From the NCBI GenBank assembly GCA_947172415.1, contig OX359200.1, forward strand, positions 5,086,501 to 5,150,500: 64,000 nucleotides of DNA, in the 5' to 3' direction. The DNA comes from Chondrosia reniformis. Taxonomy: Eukaryota; Porifera; Demospongiae; Chondrillida; Chondrillidae. Positions within the stretch are counted from its first letter, which is position 1; each line of letters begins with the position of its first letter. Made by a program: the position numbers and the translations under genes. Of the stretch, positions 25,201-35,585 are shown one piece after another. The notes below the pieces were generated by a model, which saw nothing but the letters and a program-made list of their open reading frames with translations, ran no database searches and was not told the origin of the DNA.

Positions 25201-27411
25201 TATTGACTGAGTTGTTTTCTTGTATCTTTCACTATCTCCTCAACTAATTCAATAAACGAATATTATGGATTAACAGAAAGTGAGTATCTGCTTAATGTAG
25301 TAGTGTACATCCATTTTGTTCCTGTGTGTGTTCCAAGTGAAGTGTAGAATGATAATGACATGTAGACCATTAAATTGTATACAGAAATGTAACACTTTAT
25401 TGTCATGAACATTTTTGTATTGACTGAGTTGTTTTCTTGTATCTTTCACTATCTCCTCAACTAATTCAACAAATGAATATTATGGATTAACAGGCTGTGA
25501 GTATCTGCTTAATGTAGTAGTGTGCATCCATTTTGTTCCTGTGTGTGTTCCAAGTGAAGTATAGAATGATTATAACTTGTAGGCCCTTAAATTGTATACA
25601 GAAATGTTACACTTTATTTTCATGAACATTTTTTGTATTGACTGAGTTGTTTTCTTGTATCTTTCACTATCTCCTCAACTAATTCAACAAACGAATATTA
25701 TTGTAAAACAGAAAGTGAGTATCTGCCTAATGTAGTAGTGTGCATCCATTTTGTTTCTGTGTGTGTTCCAAGTGAAGTGTAGAATGATAATGACATGTAG
25801 ACCATTAAATTGTATACAGAAATGTAACACTTTATTGTCATGAACATTGTTTGTATTGACTGAGTTGTTTTCTTGTATCTTTCACTATCTCCTCAACTAA
25901 TTCAACAAATGAATATTATGGATTAACAGGAAGTGAGTATCTGATTAATGTAGTAGTGTGCATCCATTTTGTTCCTGTGTGTGTTCCAAGTGAAGTATAG
26001 AATGATAATGACATGTAGACCATTAAATTGTATACAGAAATGTAACACTTTATTGTCATGAACATTTTTTGTATTGACTGAGTTGTTTTCTTGTATCTTT
26101 CACTATCTCCTCAACTAATTCAACAAACGAATATTATGGATTAACAGGAAGTGAGTATCTGCTTAATGTAGTAATGTGCATCCATTTTGTTCCTATGTGT
26201 GTTCCAAGTGAAGTATAGAATGATAATGACATGTAGACCTTTAAATTGTATACAGAAATGTAACACTTTATTGTCATGAACATTGTTTGTATTGACTGAG
26301 TTGTTTTCTTGTATCTTTCACTATCTCCTCAACTAATTCAACAAATGAATATTATGGATTAACAGGCTGTGAGTATCTGCTTAATGTAGTAGTGTGCATC
26401 CATTTTGTTCCTGTGTGTGTTCCAAGTGAAGTGTAGAATGATAATGACATGTAGACCATTAAATTGTATACAGAAATGTAACACTTTATTGTCATGAACA
26501 TTGTTTGTATTGACTGAGTTGTTTTCTTGTATCTTTCACTATCTCCTCAACTAATTCAACAAACGAATATTATGGATTAACAGAGAGTGAGTATCTGCTT
26601 AATGTAGTAGTGTGCATCAATTTTGGTCCTGTGTGTGTTCCAAGTGAAGTATAGAATGATAATGACATGTAGACCTTTAAATTGTATACAGAAATGTAAC
26701 ACTTTATTGTCATGAACATTTTTTGTATTGACTGAGTTGTTTTCTTGTATCTTTCACTATCTCCTCAACTAATTCAACAAATGAATATTATGGATTAACA
26801 GGAAGTGAGTATCTGATTAATGTAGTAGTGTGCATCCATTTTGTGCCTGTGTGTGTTCCAAGTGAAGTATAGAATGATAATGACATGTAGACCATTAAAT
26901 TGTATACAGTTATGTAACACTTTATTGTAATGAACATTTTTTGTATTGACTGAGTTGTTTTCTTGTATCTTTCACTATCTCCTCAACTAATTCAACAAAT
27001 GAATATTATGGATTAACAGGAAGTGAGTATCTTCTTAATCTAGTAGTGTGCATCAATTTTATTCCTCTGTGTGTTCCAAGTGTAGTGTAGAATGATAATG
27101 ACATGTAGACCATTAAATTGTATACAGAAATGTAACACTTTATTGTCATGAACATTTTTTGTATTGACTGAGTTGTTTTCTTGTATCTTTCACTATCTCC
27201 TCAACTAATTCAACAAACGAATATTATGGATTACCAGATTGTGAGTATCTTCTTATTGTAGTAGCGTGCATGTTATATGTATGGACTAAAATATAGGAAA
27301 GAGATTTATCACTTAAAAAAAGCAAAGACTGTCATTCCATACCTCCACTTAAAGAACCTTTGTATTCTCATCCCATGCATGTTATGTATATATATATGGA
27401 CTTACATATAG

Positions 27412-28817
27412 AGAAGAGATGTATCACCTGAAAAAAGCAATGGCAGTCTTTCCCGCAATGTGTCACAATTGTCTACAGAATTAAAAGCAGTTAAGGTGAG
27501 TACAGCTTTCTAATACAGGAATAATAGTTAATGTAATTATACTAATCGTATTAAATGTTTATTAAGGCATATGTAATAAGTATATATCAATCAAACCATA
27601 TATATTTAGTTATGTACAGGTAGAAATGAATTATAGGGTAATAATGCATGTGCTATATTTGTAGGACGAGAGGGATAAACACATGTAATAATTAAGTTGC
27701 TGCTACTATATGGTTTGTTTGTATTTTTCAAATGTTTTCGTTTATGATTTTCATATATATGTATGTATTGACTGTTATAAGGAAACACTTCAATCACTTG
27801 AAGAAAGCAATCCAAGTCTTTCTGACAATGTGTCAGAATTGTCTAAAGTATTGAAAGCAGTTAAGGTGAGTATAGCTTTCTAATGCAAGAATAGTTGTTT
27901 ATGCAATTACTGTATTAAATGTTTATTAAGGCATATGTAATAAGTATATATCAATCAAACCATATATATTTAGTTATGTACAGGTAGAAATGAATTATAG
28001 GGTAATAATGCATGTGCTATATTTGTAGGACGAGAGGTATAAACACATGTAATAATTAAATTGCTGCTACTATATGGTTTGTTTGTATTTTTCAAATGTT
28101 TTCGTTTATGATTTTCATATATACGTATGTATGTATTGACTGTTATAAGGAAACACTTCAATCACTTGAAGAAAGCAATACAAGTCTTTCCGACAATGTG
28201 TCAGAATTGTCTAAAGTATTGAAAACAGTTAAGGTGAGTATAGCTTTCTAATGCAAGAATAGTTGTTTATGAATTACTGTATTAAATGTTTATTAAGGCA
28301 TATGTAATAAGTATATATCAATCAAACCATATATATTTAGTTATGTACAGGTAGAAATGAATTATAGGGTAATAATGCATGTGCTATATTTGTAGGACGA
28401 GAGGGATAAACACATGTAATAATTAAATTGCTGCTACTATATGGTTTGTTTGTATTTTTCAAATGTTTTCGTTTATGATTTTCATATATATGTATGTATT
28501 GACTGTTATAAGGAAACACTTCAATCACTTGAAGAAAGCAATACAAGTCTTTCCAACAATGTGTCAGAATTGTCTAAAGTATTGAAAGCAGTTAAGGTGA
28601 GTATAGCTTTCTAATGCAAGAATAGTTGTTTATGCAATTACTGTATTAAATGTTTATTAAAGCATACGTATGTAATAAGTATATATCAATCAAACCATAT
28701 ATATTTAGTTATGTACAGGTAGAAATGAATTATAGGGTAATAATGCATGTACTATATTTGTAGGACGGGATGAGAAATGTTTCTGAAAATGCAACCAAAA
28801 AGAAAAAGGATGAACAG
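27412..28817 (+). CDS. Exons of a coiled-coil protein downstream of the micro-exon array
   Basis: Five phase-0 exons with good splice sites: 27412-27495, 27782-27865, 28150-28233, 28513-28596 (each 84 nt, 28 codons, four heptads, donor GTTAAG|GTGAGT) and 28764-28817 (54 nt, donor CAG|GTAATT). The repeat exons encode variants of SLEESN-x-SLS-x-NVSELSKVLKAVK, amphipathic and heptad-spaced. The unit repeats with its intron every 363-368 bp. A decayed copy without a donor starts at about 27299. The 54-nt exon ends KKKKDEQ. Same strand, same phase and similar Glu/Lys bias as the array triplets suggest one gene. Start and end are not defined. A possible terminal exon is 30258-30275 (EKLKK-stop), which is a captured TMBIM6 exon. 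Function unknown. Confidence 0.6.
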
Positions 28818-28854
28818 GTAATTTTTGTCTGTGATACAGCTGAGCATACCTTAA

Positions 28855-29474
28855 CCCTTTATGCGCGAGATAATTACGTGGGCGTAATAATCACCAGAAG
28901 CGATATTTAATTGTCACGAGGACACCATGAGGCAGGAATTAAAATTCGTCACCTCAATAGGAATGTGGCAACTCTTTATGACGGTAAAACTTTGATGCCG
29001 ATTTTTAGCCATATTTTGTTGCTCTATTGGCTTCTTAGATGCTCTAATTTTCGAGATATTACCTCTTTTAGTGAAGAAAGTAAGCACGGCTATGTTTTCT
29101 AAGTTCCTTCGGGTAAGAAGCTTTCTCTGACTATCTACGGAAGCAAATTCGATCAGGAAGAGCCCTGGTTATCCTTTTGTAACGGTATATCTTTATGTAG
29201 TCTTTTCAAAGCCCTAGAATATTGGAGAAGCGTCGTAGCCTCAAACAAATTGTTTACCAAACCATCAAGTGAAGCGTGGCAAGCAGAATAAGGCGCACAA
29301 ATAAACCACTGTCTTTAATCTTTGTATCGCCAACATTTCGGCTGCAGCAGTGTTATGTAGCTCTGTAAATCTTACTACAAAACGTCCATGGTATCTTTGA
29401 CGCAAATATGCGGCACTCGCTATTGAAGATACCTAATTAATTGACGCAAATATGCGTCACTCGCGCATAAAGGG
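28855..29474. mobile_element. piggyBac-type MITE, copy 2 (620 bp)
   Basis: Flanked by TTAA at 28851-28854 and 29475-29478, with the same CCCTTTATGCGCGAG ends. It is inserted just after the 54-nt coiled-coil exon, in the presumed following intron. It has the small conserved open frame on the plus strand (28911-29102). Confidence 0.9.
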
Positions 29475-30257
29475 TTAAAGGTACAATTGTATGCATGTGA
29501 AAATTTATGCGAATTTGACCTCTGAACGAATTTATGTGCTTTTTATTTATGCGTTTTTGTCTATCAAGATTAAGCAACATCTTTTATTACTGACTGACTG
29601 CCGCTACATTTCCATTCTCGGAAGCGTATCTCCCTATGGCAGCTCTCTGTTCAGCGGTAAACACCGTGTAAGCCTTACGCTTTCTCGGCTGGTTTGTTGT
29701 CTGTGTTGTACCTCGCGTAGAACGGCTGCATTTGCTGACTGTGTCACAACATCTCCGAGTTGTGTTTCTTTGGCTGTTGGCAAAGAATTAGCAGGTTGGA
29801 AGTAATGAAACAAAGCCATCATTCACTGCACTAACATACGTACATGTCTTCAGTACAGTGGTACAGTCTTATTCAACATATATACACGTACGTATGTACA
29901 TATGAACTGCTAATAATCACTAGAAGATATTAAGCCAACCAACCCAGTGACAGAGGTCAAACATTGGTTCAGAGACTGTAGCCCTGTTAAATGGCATCCA
30001 GTGGTTGCCTCCCATGCAGTCATCCCAGATGTGAAAATCATCAAATGAGCGAGCTGAAGGGCTCATCAGTGTGGTGATCATTTTTAGACATTTCCCTTTT
30101 TTCTTTCTCTGCGCACGATGTTTGTGTATAACTTCCTTTCAACTAGGTAAATAGTAATTATGTACATACATTTGTATAAGGAAGTACGTAGTTGCTCCTT
30201 TTAAACCGTATATTACCATTGTGCGTCTCCATTAATCGTTTTATTTTCCTTTTGCAG

Positions 30258-30275
30258 GAAAAGTTAAAGAAATAA
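30258..30275 (+). pseudogene. Copy of TMBIM6 terminal exon
   Basis: TTTTGCAG is followed by GAA AAG TTA AAG AAA TAA, matching exon 9 at 51231-51248 (EKSKK). No other TMBIM6 exon is nearby. The acceptor is intact and phase 0, so it could serve as a terminal exon for the upstream coiled-coil gene, whose last visible exon also ends in phase 0. Confidence 0.7.
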
Positions 30276-31313
30276 GTAATCTAAGTTTTCAAGTGAAAAG
30301 CTGAACTGTAGAAACTTTATAAGTGCTTATACGTAGGACCATGAGTTACTTTAAATTCCAATTTAGATTGGGTTGTTTAATTGCTATTGCTTAACTTTGT
30401 AGTATATATGCATGATTTGCAAGCTGTCTTAGATGTAATTAGTTAGATCTTGTGCATGTGATGTATTCTTATCTTTGAGATGGTTCATCTTTAGTCCTTT
30501 TAAGCGTTCATGGATGCAGTTTGGATTTTGTGAATTCGAAATGTGTGATCAACGTTTCAACCCTGAGTAGGGCAGGAGATAGAAATATATATTATACGTA
30601 TTAGACTATACGTATATGAAAGCCAAAGCAGTACGTCCACATTTACTGTATTATGGACATACATATACATATATATATGCATGTATTAGCTGGTTTCTGA
30701 CCCAAATTGGCACATCTGTACATGTACATGTATATAATAGTACTTTTCCCAACCTCCACTTTACATGCTAATTCCAATATCAGAATACTGTCGACATATG
30801 CATACTGTACATGTATACATAGCTGAAGGCAGCTATAGTGAAACACCTCATGCAATATACATGGACAATCATCTATAATATAATGGAGCTAAGATATAAT
30901 ATTTGTGCATACATTTTATTGATAATTATATAAAAGTGGGTCATGTGATCAAACTGTGCACGTGGGCGGTATTCTCAATCTCACCAAGGTTGCACATGTA
31001 TATACACTAGCCTCCATTGGCACATTAGGATGTTGATAAGCTATATATATAATGTATACGTATACGTATACGTAAATGATCATGTATAGGACACCTGTAT
31101 GGAAATGACAATATTAATATTATTACTGTGTATGTCGAATATGTGATCATATGTGTAACATAATTATTCATCACTGAACTATGCAAATGGCTTCTTTAAT
31201 GAATGGGCTTATGACAAGCCATCAAAGGTTAATAAAGATCAAGTGTATAAAAGTCGCAGATTTGAGGTATACCATATAATACACAGTTGAAGTACTTGGT
31301 AGAGTGATAGACC

Positions 31314-31708
31314 ATGGGAAGGGTGACCTTTCTTCTAGCTGGTGTTATAGCTTTGGTAGCAGTTAGCTCATGTGCGCCAGGTGAGTTGCTAATCGGTGAC
31401 TACATTACCACCACTTGAATATTATGTGCATATAATTAACTACGTATAATGTAACACACTGCAGTAAAAACTCAATGGTGGACTGGATATCATCCAAACT
31501 CGGGTACAGAGCAACAGTCAACCAACACTGATACACAGGACACATCCACTATAAGGATACATCCACCAATACGGAGAATACAGCCAATGTAGAAGTAGCA
31601 GGAACAGCAAAGGGTAAGATTCACTGGTGGACAGGCTACAGGTCTGGGAGGGCCTCCTCTCAATCTGCCCCATCCAACACTAAGTCACAGAACACTGCCG
31701 GTTCTAAT
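31314..31708 (+). pseudogene. Truncated, frameshifted copy of the WWTGY secreted-protein gene
   Basis: Exon 1 (31314-31380) is intact and encodes the same signal peptide. Exon 2 starts at 31465 and keeps one WWTGY motif in frame. It then loses one base relative to the source (CCACTATAAGG against CCACTAATAAGG, about 31550), shifting the frame to an early stop. The copy is cut at 31708 by the flanking element. Exons 3-4 are absent. Confidence 0.85.
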
Positions 31709-32053
31709 GCGTATCTCCCTATGGCAGCTCTCTGTTCAGCGGTAAACACCGCGTGTAAGCCTTACGCTTTTTCGGCTGCTTTGCTGTGTTGTACCTTGCG
31801 TAGAACGGCTGCATTTGCTGACTGTGTCACGACATCTCCGAGCTGTGTTTCTTTGGCTGTTGGCAAAGAATTCGCAGGTTGGAAGTAACGAAACAAAGCC
31901 ATCATTCACTGCACTAACATACGTACTTGTGAAAATCACCCGCAAATTTGATCATGTACTTTTATGCCGTACTAATATAGTGCGAATAGAAATTTATACG
32001 CCTAGAAATTGCCTCACATAATTCGCATAAATAAAACTCACGCATACAATTGT

Positions 32054-32465
32054 CGCTTTATGGTATTCACAAGTAGAGTAAGTGATTGAAATTCGGACAC
32101 CAGGTCAAATCGGACACTTGTACAACTGCCTCTAAAGCCTAAACGAGGTTTCTTGTGCATGATCTCATACCCCGTGGTCCTGCTAATTTGCCGACCAACT
32201 TTGGTACGCTGAGCTTTAGCAACACGGGAGCAAAGCACCATTAACGACGATGTCCGGATGTAGGGAACATCGGACATATTAACTAAGCGTCGGACAAAAG
32301 CGATTTTCTTCTACCTAAGACTCATAAATTGCTCTCCTTACACTTAAAACTTATTCGAGAGCTTTACTAAGGTTTTGGAAACCAATTTAACGCCATGTGG
32401 GCGGTTAAGGCTGACTGGATGACGTCATTAAAATGGAGGGCGAAAATTATCGATAATTTTCGCCC
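32054..32465 (-). mobile_element. Truncated relative of the 46.6-kb element, ending in a palindrome
   Basis: The minus strand matches 46603-46980, including an identical-looking 68-codon frame beginning MSDVPYIRTSS (start 32277). The right end carries the CGCCCTCCATTTTAATGACGTCAT terminal repeat. It is immediately followed by its mirror image, giving a palindrome at about 32427-32480. The conserved frame is not a family I recognise. Confidence 0.65.
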
Positions 32466-32476
32466 TCCATTTTAAT

Positions 32477-32541
32477 GATGTCGGCTCTTCCTACCACTGC
32501 GAAGCAGAATTCGCCAAATGTCGGATTGTTCACCCGCCAAT

Positions 32542-32593
<52 letters not shown>

Positions 32594-32594
32594 G
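32477..32594 (+). pseudogene. Fragment of 28S ribosomal RNA gene
   Basis: About 118 bp matches the universally conserved 3' region of large-subunit rRNA: GATGTCGGCTCTTCC, GAAGCAGAATTC, GGATTGTTCACCC, GTGAGCTGGGTTTAGACC and AGGTTAGTTTTACCCTA in the expected order and spacing. It begins exactly at the palindrome arm and stops before the CTGATGA that normally follows. Far too short to be functional, so it is an rDNA scrap pasted into the transposon nest. Confidence 0.85.
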
Positions 32595-32936
32595 CAGTTT
32601 TAGGTTTCGCAACAGTCATATATATATACATAAGCTATTTTGCTAGAGAAGAACAAACTGCAGTTGATATATATACACTGCATTTCTATCCAGTTTGGAC
32701 CATGAATAATTTAATTCATGCTTATTTTGCAGGAATATAGCTAAACATTTTCAATCTTTGCAAACACACAATTGTGAACGCCGCCAGTAAAAATCGCAGT
32801 GCCGGCGGCACTCACAATTACTAAAAAGCAATTTTGGCCACTGTCAAAGTCAAAATAAAGTAAGAAAGTATAAGTTTACATAATAGTTTCTGTTTGTTAT
32901 AGCTAAGCAAAAACAGTCTACTATTGAAAAGTTAAG

Positions 32937-34119
32937 TCATAAAAATTCAGCAGGCTTGCATTTTGAGCACTTCCACATCTCAGGGACTGGATACTTCACA
33001 CCCACACATGAAAAGTGATACCAGCGTTTACAACATCCACTGCATTGTACCATTTCAGTATCGTAGTCTGCAGGCATTCTGCATACACAGTAGAGTTTGA
33101 AACTCTGTATTTTGCTAACAGTTCGCTGAACAGTTCTGGGTCTTCTAGGAAATGCATTCATTTTGCCATCTTGAAAACACTGGAACAAATGTTTACGTGC
33201 TCTCTTTTGATCAAAAGCAACACTTGTGACATCATTTCCAAGGCAGGTTTTGGTTGCATATACAATGCAGTACACCCCACAGTCCACTGCACCTTGTTGT
33301 TGCTGAACTGAGAGCTTTTTGACCTTCAGAGAACTTGATGGAGCAACAGAATAGGCTTTGCAAATTTGCAAAACTCTTTCTGTTCAGGGGCAGAGAAGTT
33401 CCTAGACTGTCCATAACATGGATCATTCCTCTACTACCAACTGTTGAGATGCAAATCCAGTGATTTTATACTTCCTATATAAAATATATATATATAACAC
33501 AAAATGCAGGACTGCATGCATGAGTATATAATTTACACAATGTCACATATATACAGTCAATCATATACCTGTATGAAATATCTGAACACTGTCTAACTTT
33601 ACTGATATTGGCTCAAATTTCAGCCGATATCCTAAAAGAGTGCTTTGGAACCTATGAATATGATTAAACTGATTTTTCAACAGCTTCTGTCCTGCATTAA
33701 TGATACGATCATTTAATTCTTACCCAGAAAGCAGTATTTCTCGCTCCTGTGATGTCAAATCTAAATCCTTTTGCCACCATGTTGCTGATGTATATTCAGA
33801 TTCATCAGTTTCACATGAAACCTCGATTGCTGTAGCCTTATATAGTTCACCCTCCTGGTCAACATCTATATTATTTATCAGAAACTGGTCATTTTATACA
33901 AAACTCACTAAACCTAAATTGTATATATATACATCCAAGAACTGATCACTTGATCACGATCCAATTATATAAACAAAAGCTTTGTATGCTTTATATATAT
34001 GCAAGCAGGTTTTTCTCCTTACCGGCAACACCATTCTTCTGTTTTAGGACACCTCTGGTGGAGACATTCCGCCCACCCCTAAGGGTGGTGGAAGGAGCCT
34101 TTTTCTTTGTCACACCCAT
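32937..34119 (-). pseudogene. Decayed Ulp1-type (C48) protease fused to a PHD finger
   Basis: Exon 1 is 34023-34119 (basic, MGVTKKKAPST). Exon 2 is 33569-33865 and reads WWQKDLDLTSQEREILLSG, then an in-frame TAA (33720-33722), then ELNDRIINAGQKLL. The remainder, 32937 to about 33480, carries the Ulp1 triad neighbourhoods: His in NHWI, Asp in HVMDSLG, and Cys in QQQQGAVDCGVY. Two frames must be joined near 33370. The C-terminus is a PHD finger (LYCVC...CSGCC..WYH.SC......WKCSKC). Such Ulp1-like proteases are common cargo of eukaryotic DNA transposons. A stop and at least one frameshift make this a relic. Confidence 0.78.
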
Positions 34120-34184
34120 CAGGCCAACATAGTAACTACAAAAAGGAGTTACAAAGACATACTATAGATATATATGTACATGCA

Positions 34185-35031
34185 CATGTATAGATTTGGG
34201 ATTGGAAGCAACTGAGACCTGAACTAACAATAGAAGTACCTGGAACCATATATGGTCTTTCAGGGAAAGGCTGGATGGACCAACACCTCTTTGAGAAGTG
34301 GTTCAAGAGGCATTTTTTGCGTTATGCACCACCTGTGAGGCCATTACTCATCTTACTTGATGGCCATACCTCTCATTATTCCCCTGAGGCCATTACAATG
34401 GCCGCTGAGGAGCAGCTAGGTGCTGTTATTTGTCCTGCCTCCAAATACTACCCACTTATATGCATGGGGGGCAAACATTGCCCTGCAGCGTTTACACATG
34501 TTACAATGGTAATTTGGGTCTTCGCTGAAGATGTCATGGTAAATGCGTTTTTGTTCCTTTTTCATGAATTGTCTCTAAAGGCTTAGGCGCAAGAGGCATA
34601 CCGCTTTCATCCATGCATGTTATAGATTTGGCAAGGACTGTCTTTCATATTATTTTCTACTAACGTTTCTTCTAAAAGATCAAAATAATGATCTAATACA
34701 GCCCTGTTTGAGGCCATTGCCCTTGGCTTTGATAAGGAAGCAGGGATCCTATAAGGGAGAGATTAGGGTGCCTCTTTTTGAAGGCTTCCCACCAACCATA
34801 AGAAATAGGACGATAAGTCCCTCGAGCTGCCAGAATCCGCTGAACTACCGCAAGAATCTCCTTTACCGTCTTTGCATACCCAATAGTGGCACAACCAATG
34901 ATAAAGGACACAAGTTCCTGTTCTTCATCATCAGTTAGGTACCTTGAATTTGTACCACCACCAAGTATCTTTCCACTAATTCGGTCATCAAGCACTGCAA
35001 AATATATCAAATATATGGGCCACTTAAACAT
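34185..35031 (-). pseudogene. Scrambled pogo/Tigger-type transposase (CENP-B HTH plus inverted DDE piece)
   Basis: On the minus strand 35031-34700 encodes DDRISGK and a CENP-B/Tc5-type helix-turn-helix (LTDDEEQELVSFIIGCA, GWWEAFKKRHPNL). After a one-base shift comes VLDHYFDLLEETL and CQIYNM. A second small insertion breaks DESGMPL, followed by AKTQITIVTCVNAAG up to about 34462. The next expected part of the DDE domain (VPGTIYGLSGKGWMD, RPLLILLDGHTSHY) is on the plus strand at about 34200-34446, so that block is inverted in place. Several lesions; not functional. Confidence 0.82.
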
Positions 35032-35585
35032 GACCTAAATATAACTTAAATTCAAATTTACTAAATTTAGGGTCCCATCTTAAATATCATATTTACTCTA
35101 CATTTAGGGTGCCTTTTAAATTTAGTAATGATTCACTTTAAGTATTTCTTTAAAGACAACTTAAATCAATCCTAAAATTTGAAAACCTGAAGTTAACTTA
35201 AATGTGTTCTAAAGTCAATAAACCTATCAACAATATAAACTGGACTTAATGATATCTTAAATTCCTTAAAGTTCCATGATTAAAGGTGTCTTAAAGTTAA
35301 ACTAATTATGACTTAAAATGCATGTATTAAAAATCTCATGTATATACATGCATGAATGCATGTGTATATGAATTTAGCATGCACACGTATATGAAACAAT
35401 ATCTGATCATGATCCAATAAAGACAAATAACATTCTTAAAATGTATATACACAGATATACATATATAGAGTTTTAAATCAACTACATGCATGCACTGCTA
35501 ATTAATGTTACACAGTACTTAGTCTAGTATTGTACTTTGTTTAGGAAAAGTTATACATGCAGAGAGGCTGCACATCCATGGAGTC

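Larger units (their letters stand above)
2083..27260 (+). repeat. 75-unit tandem array; each unit holds a splice-site-bounded hypervariable codon
   Basis: The unit is about 217 bp (a few of about 200 bp lack TGTCATGAACATT). It is present at 2083-12654, 15834-16227, 16848-17138, 17630-18096 and 22775-27260, split by four transposons. In every unit a pyrimidine-rich stretch, a CTAAT branch-point-like motif about 30 nt upstream and (A)ACAG are followed by exactly three variable bases and then GTGAGT (first triplet 2155-2157, last 27238-27240). Triplet counts: GAA 22, AAA 20, GCT 8, GAG 6, CAA 4, AAT 3, CTA 3, TTT 2, and one each of GAT, GAC, GCA, GCC, CCA, TGG, ATT. There is no stop triplet and no unit has 2 or 4 bases. 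Elsewhere units differ mostly by two-state substitutions. One unit (triplet GAC, about 8435) has a CTGAG donor; the last has ACCAG as acceptor. On the plus strand each unit reads as an intron of about 214 nt between 3-nt exons. Splicing is inferred, not observed. A 5' exon could not be identified. Confidence 0.9.
29864..31708 (+). repeat. Captured copy of the TMBIM6 3' end and WWTGY gene 5' half
   Basis: Collinear with 50847-52967 from ACAGTCTTATTCAACA to GTTCTAATG, with many small differences. It lacks the 51771-51985 repeat block of the source and has a few private insertions. It includes the last TMBIM6 intron and exon 9, the intergenic promoter with its TATA box (TATAAAAG at 31246-31253), and exons 1-2 of the WWTGY gene. 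Direction of copying is inferred: only the right-hand locus is complete. Confidence 0.85.
29483..32053. mobile_element. Composite element with ACAATTGTATGC ends carrying captured host DNA
   Basis: The left end ACAATTGTATGC(AT)... (29483) is the inverse of the right end ...GCATACAATTGT (32053). The inversion continues roughly into TTTATGCGAATT. A block of about 222 bp beginning GCGTATCTCCCTATGGCAGC occurs twice in direct orientation (29624-29845 and 31709-31929). These copies bracket 29864-31708, which is a copy of chromosomal DNA from 50847-52967. No transposase is visible and no clear target duplication was found. Confidence 0.7.

Noticed and set aside
2083..27260. CRISPR array
   Set aside because: Units are ~217 bp with only 3 variable bases; no spacers, no cas genes, and the setting is eukaryotic.
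2083..27260. Plain centromeric-type satellite
   Set aside because: Possible as a default, but it does not explain why variation concentrates in exactly three bases between perfect splice consensus motifs with no stop triplets.
33700..33945. Plus-strand frames across 33.7-34.13 kb
   Set aside because: Antisense shadows of the Ulp1-type protease exons, whose motifs are unambiguous on the minus strand.
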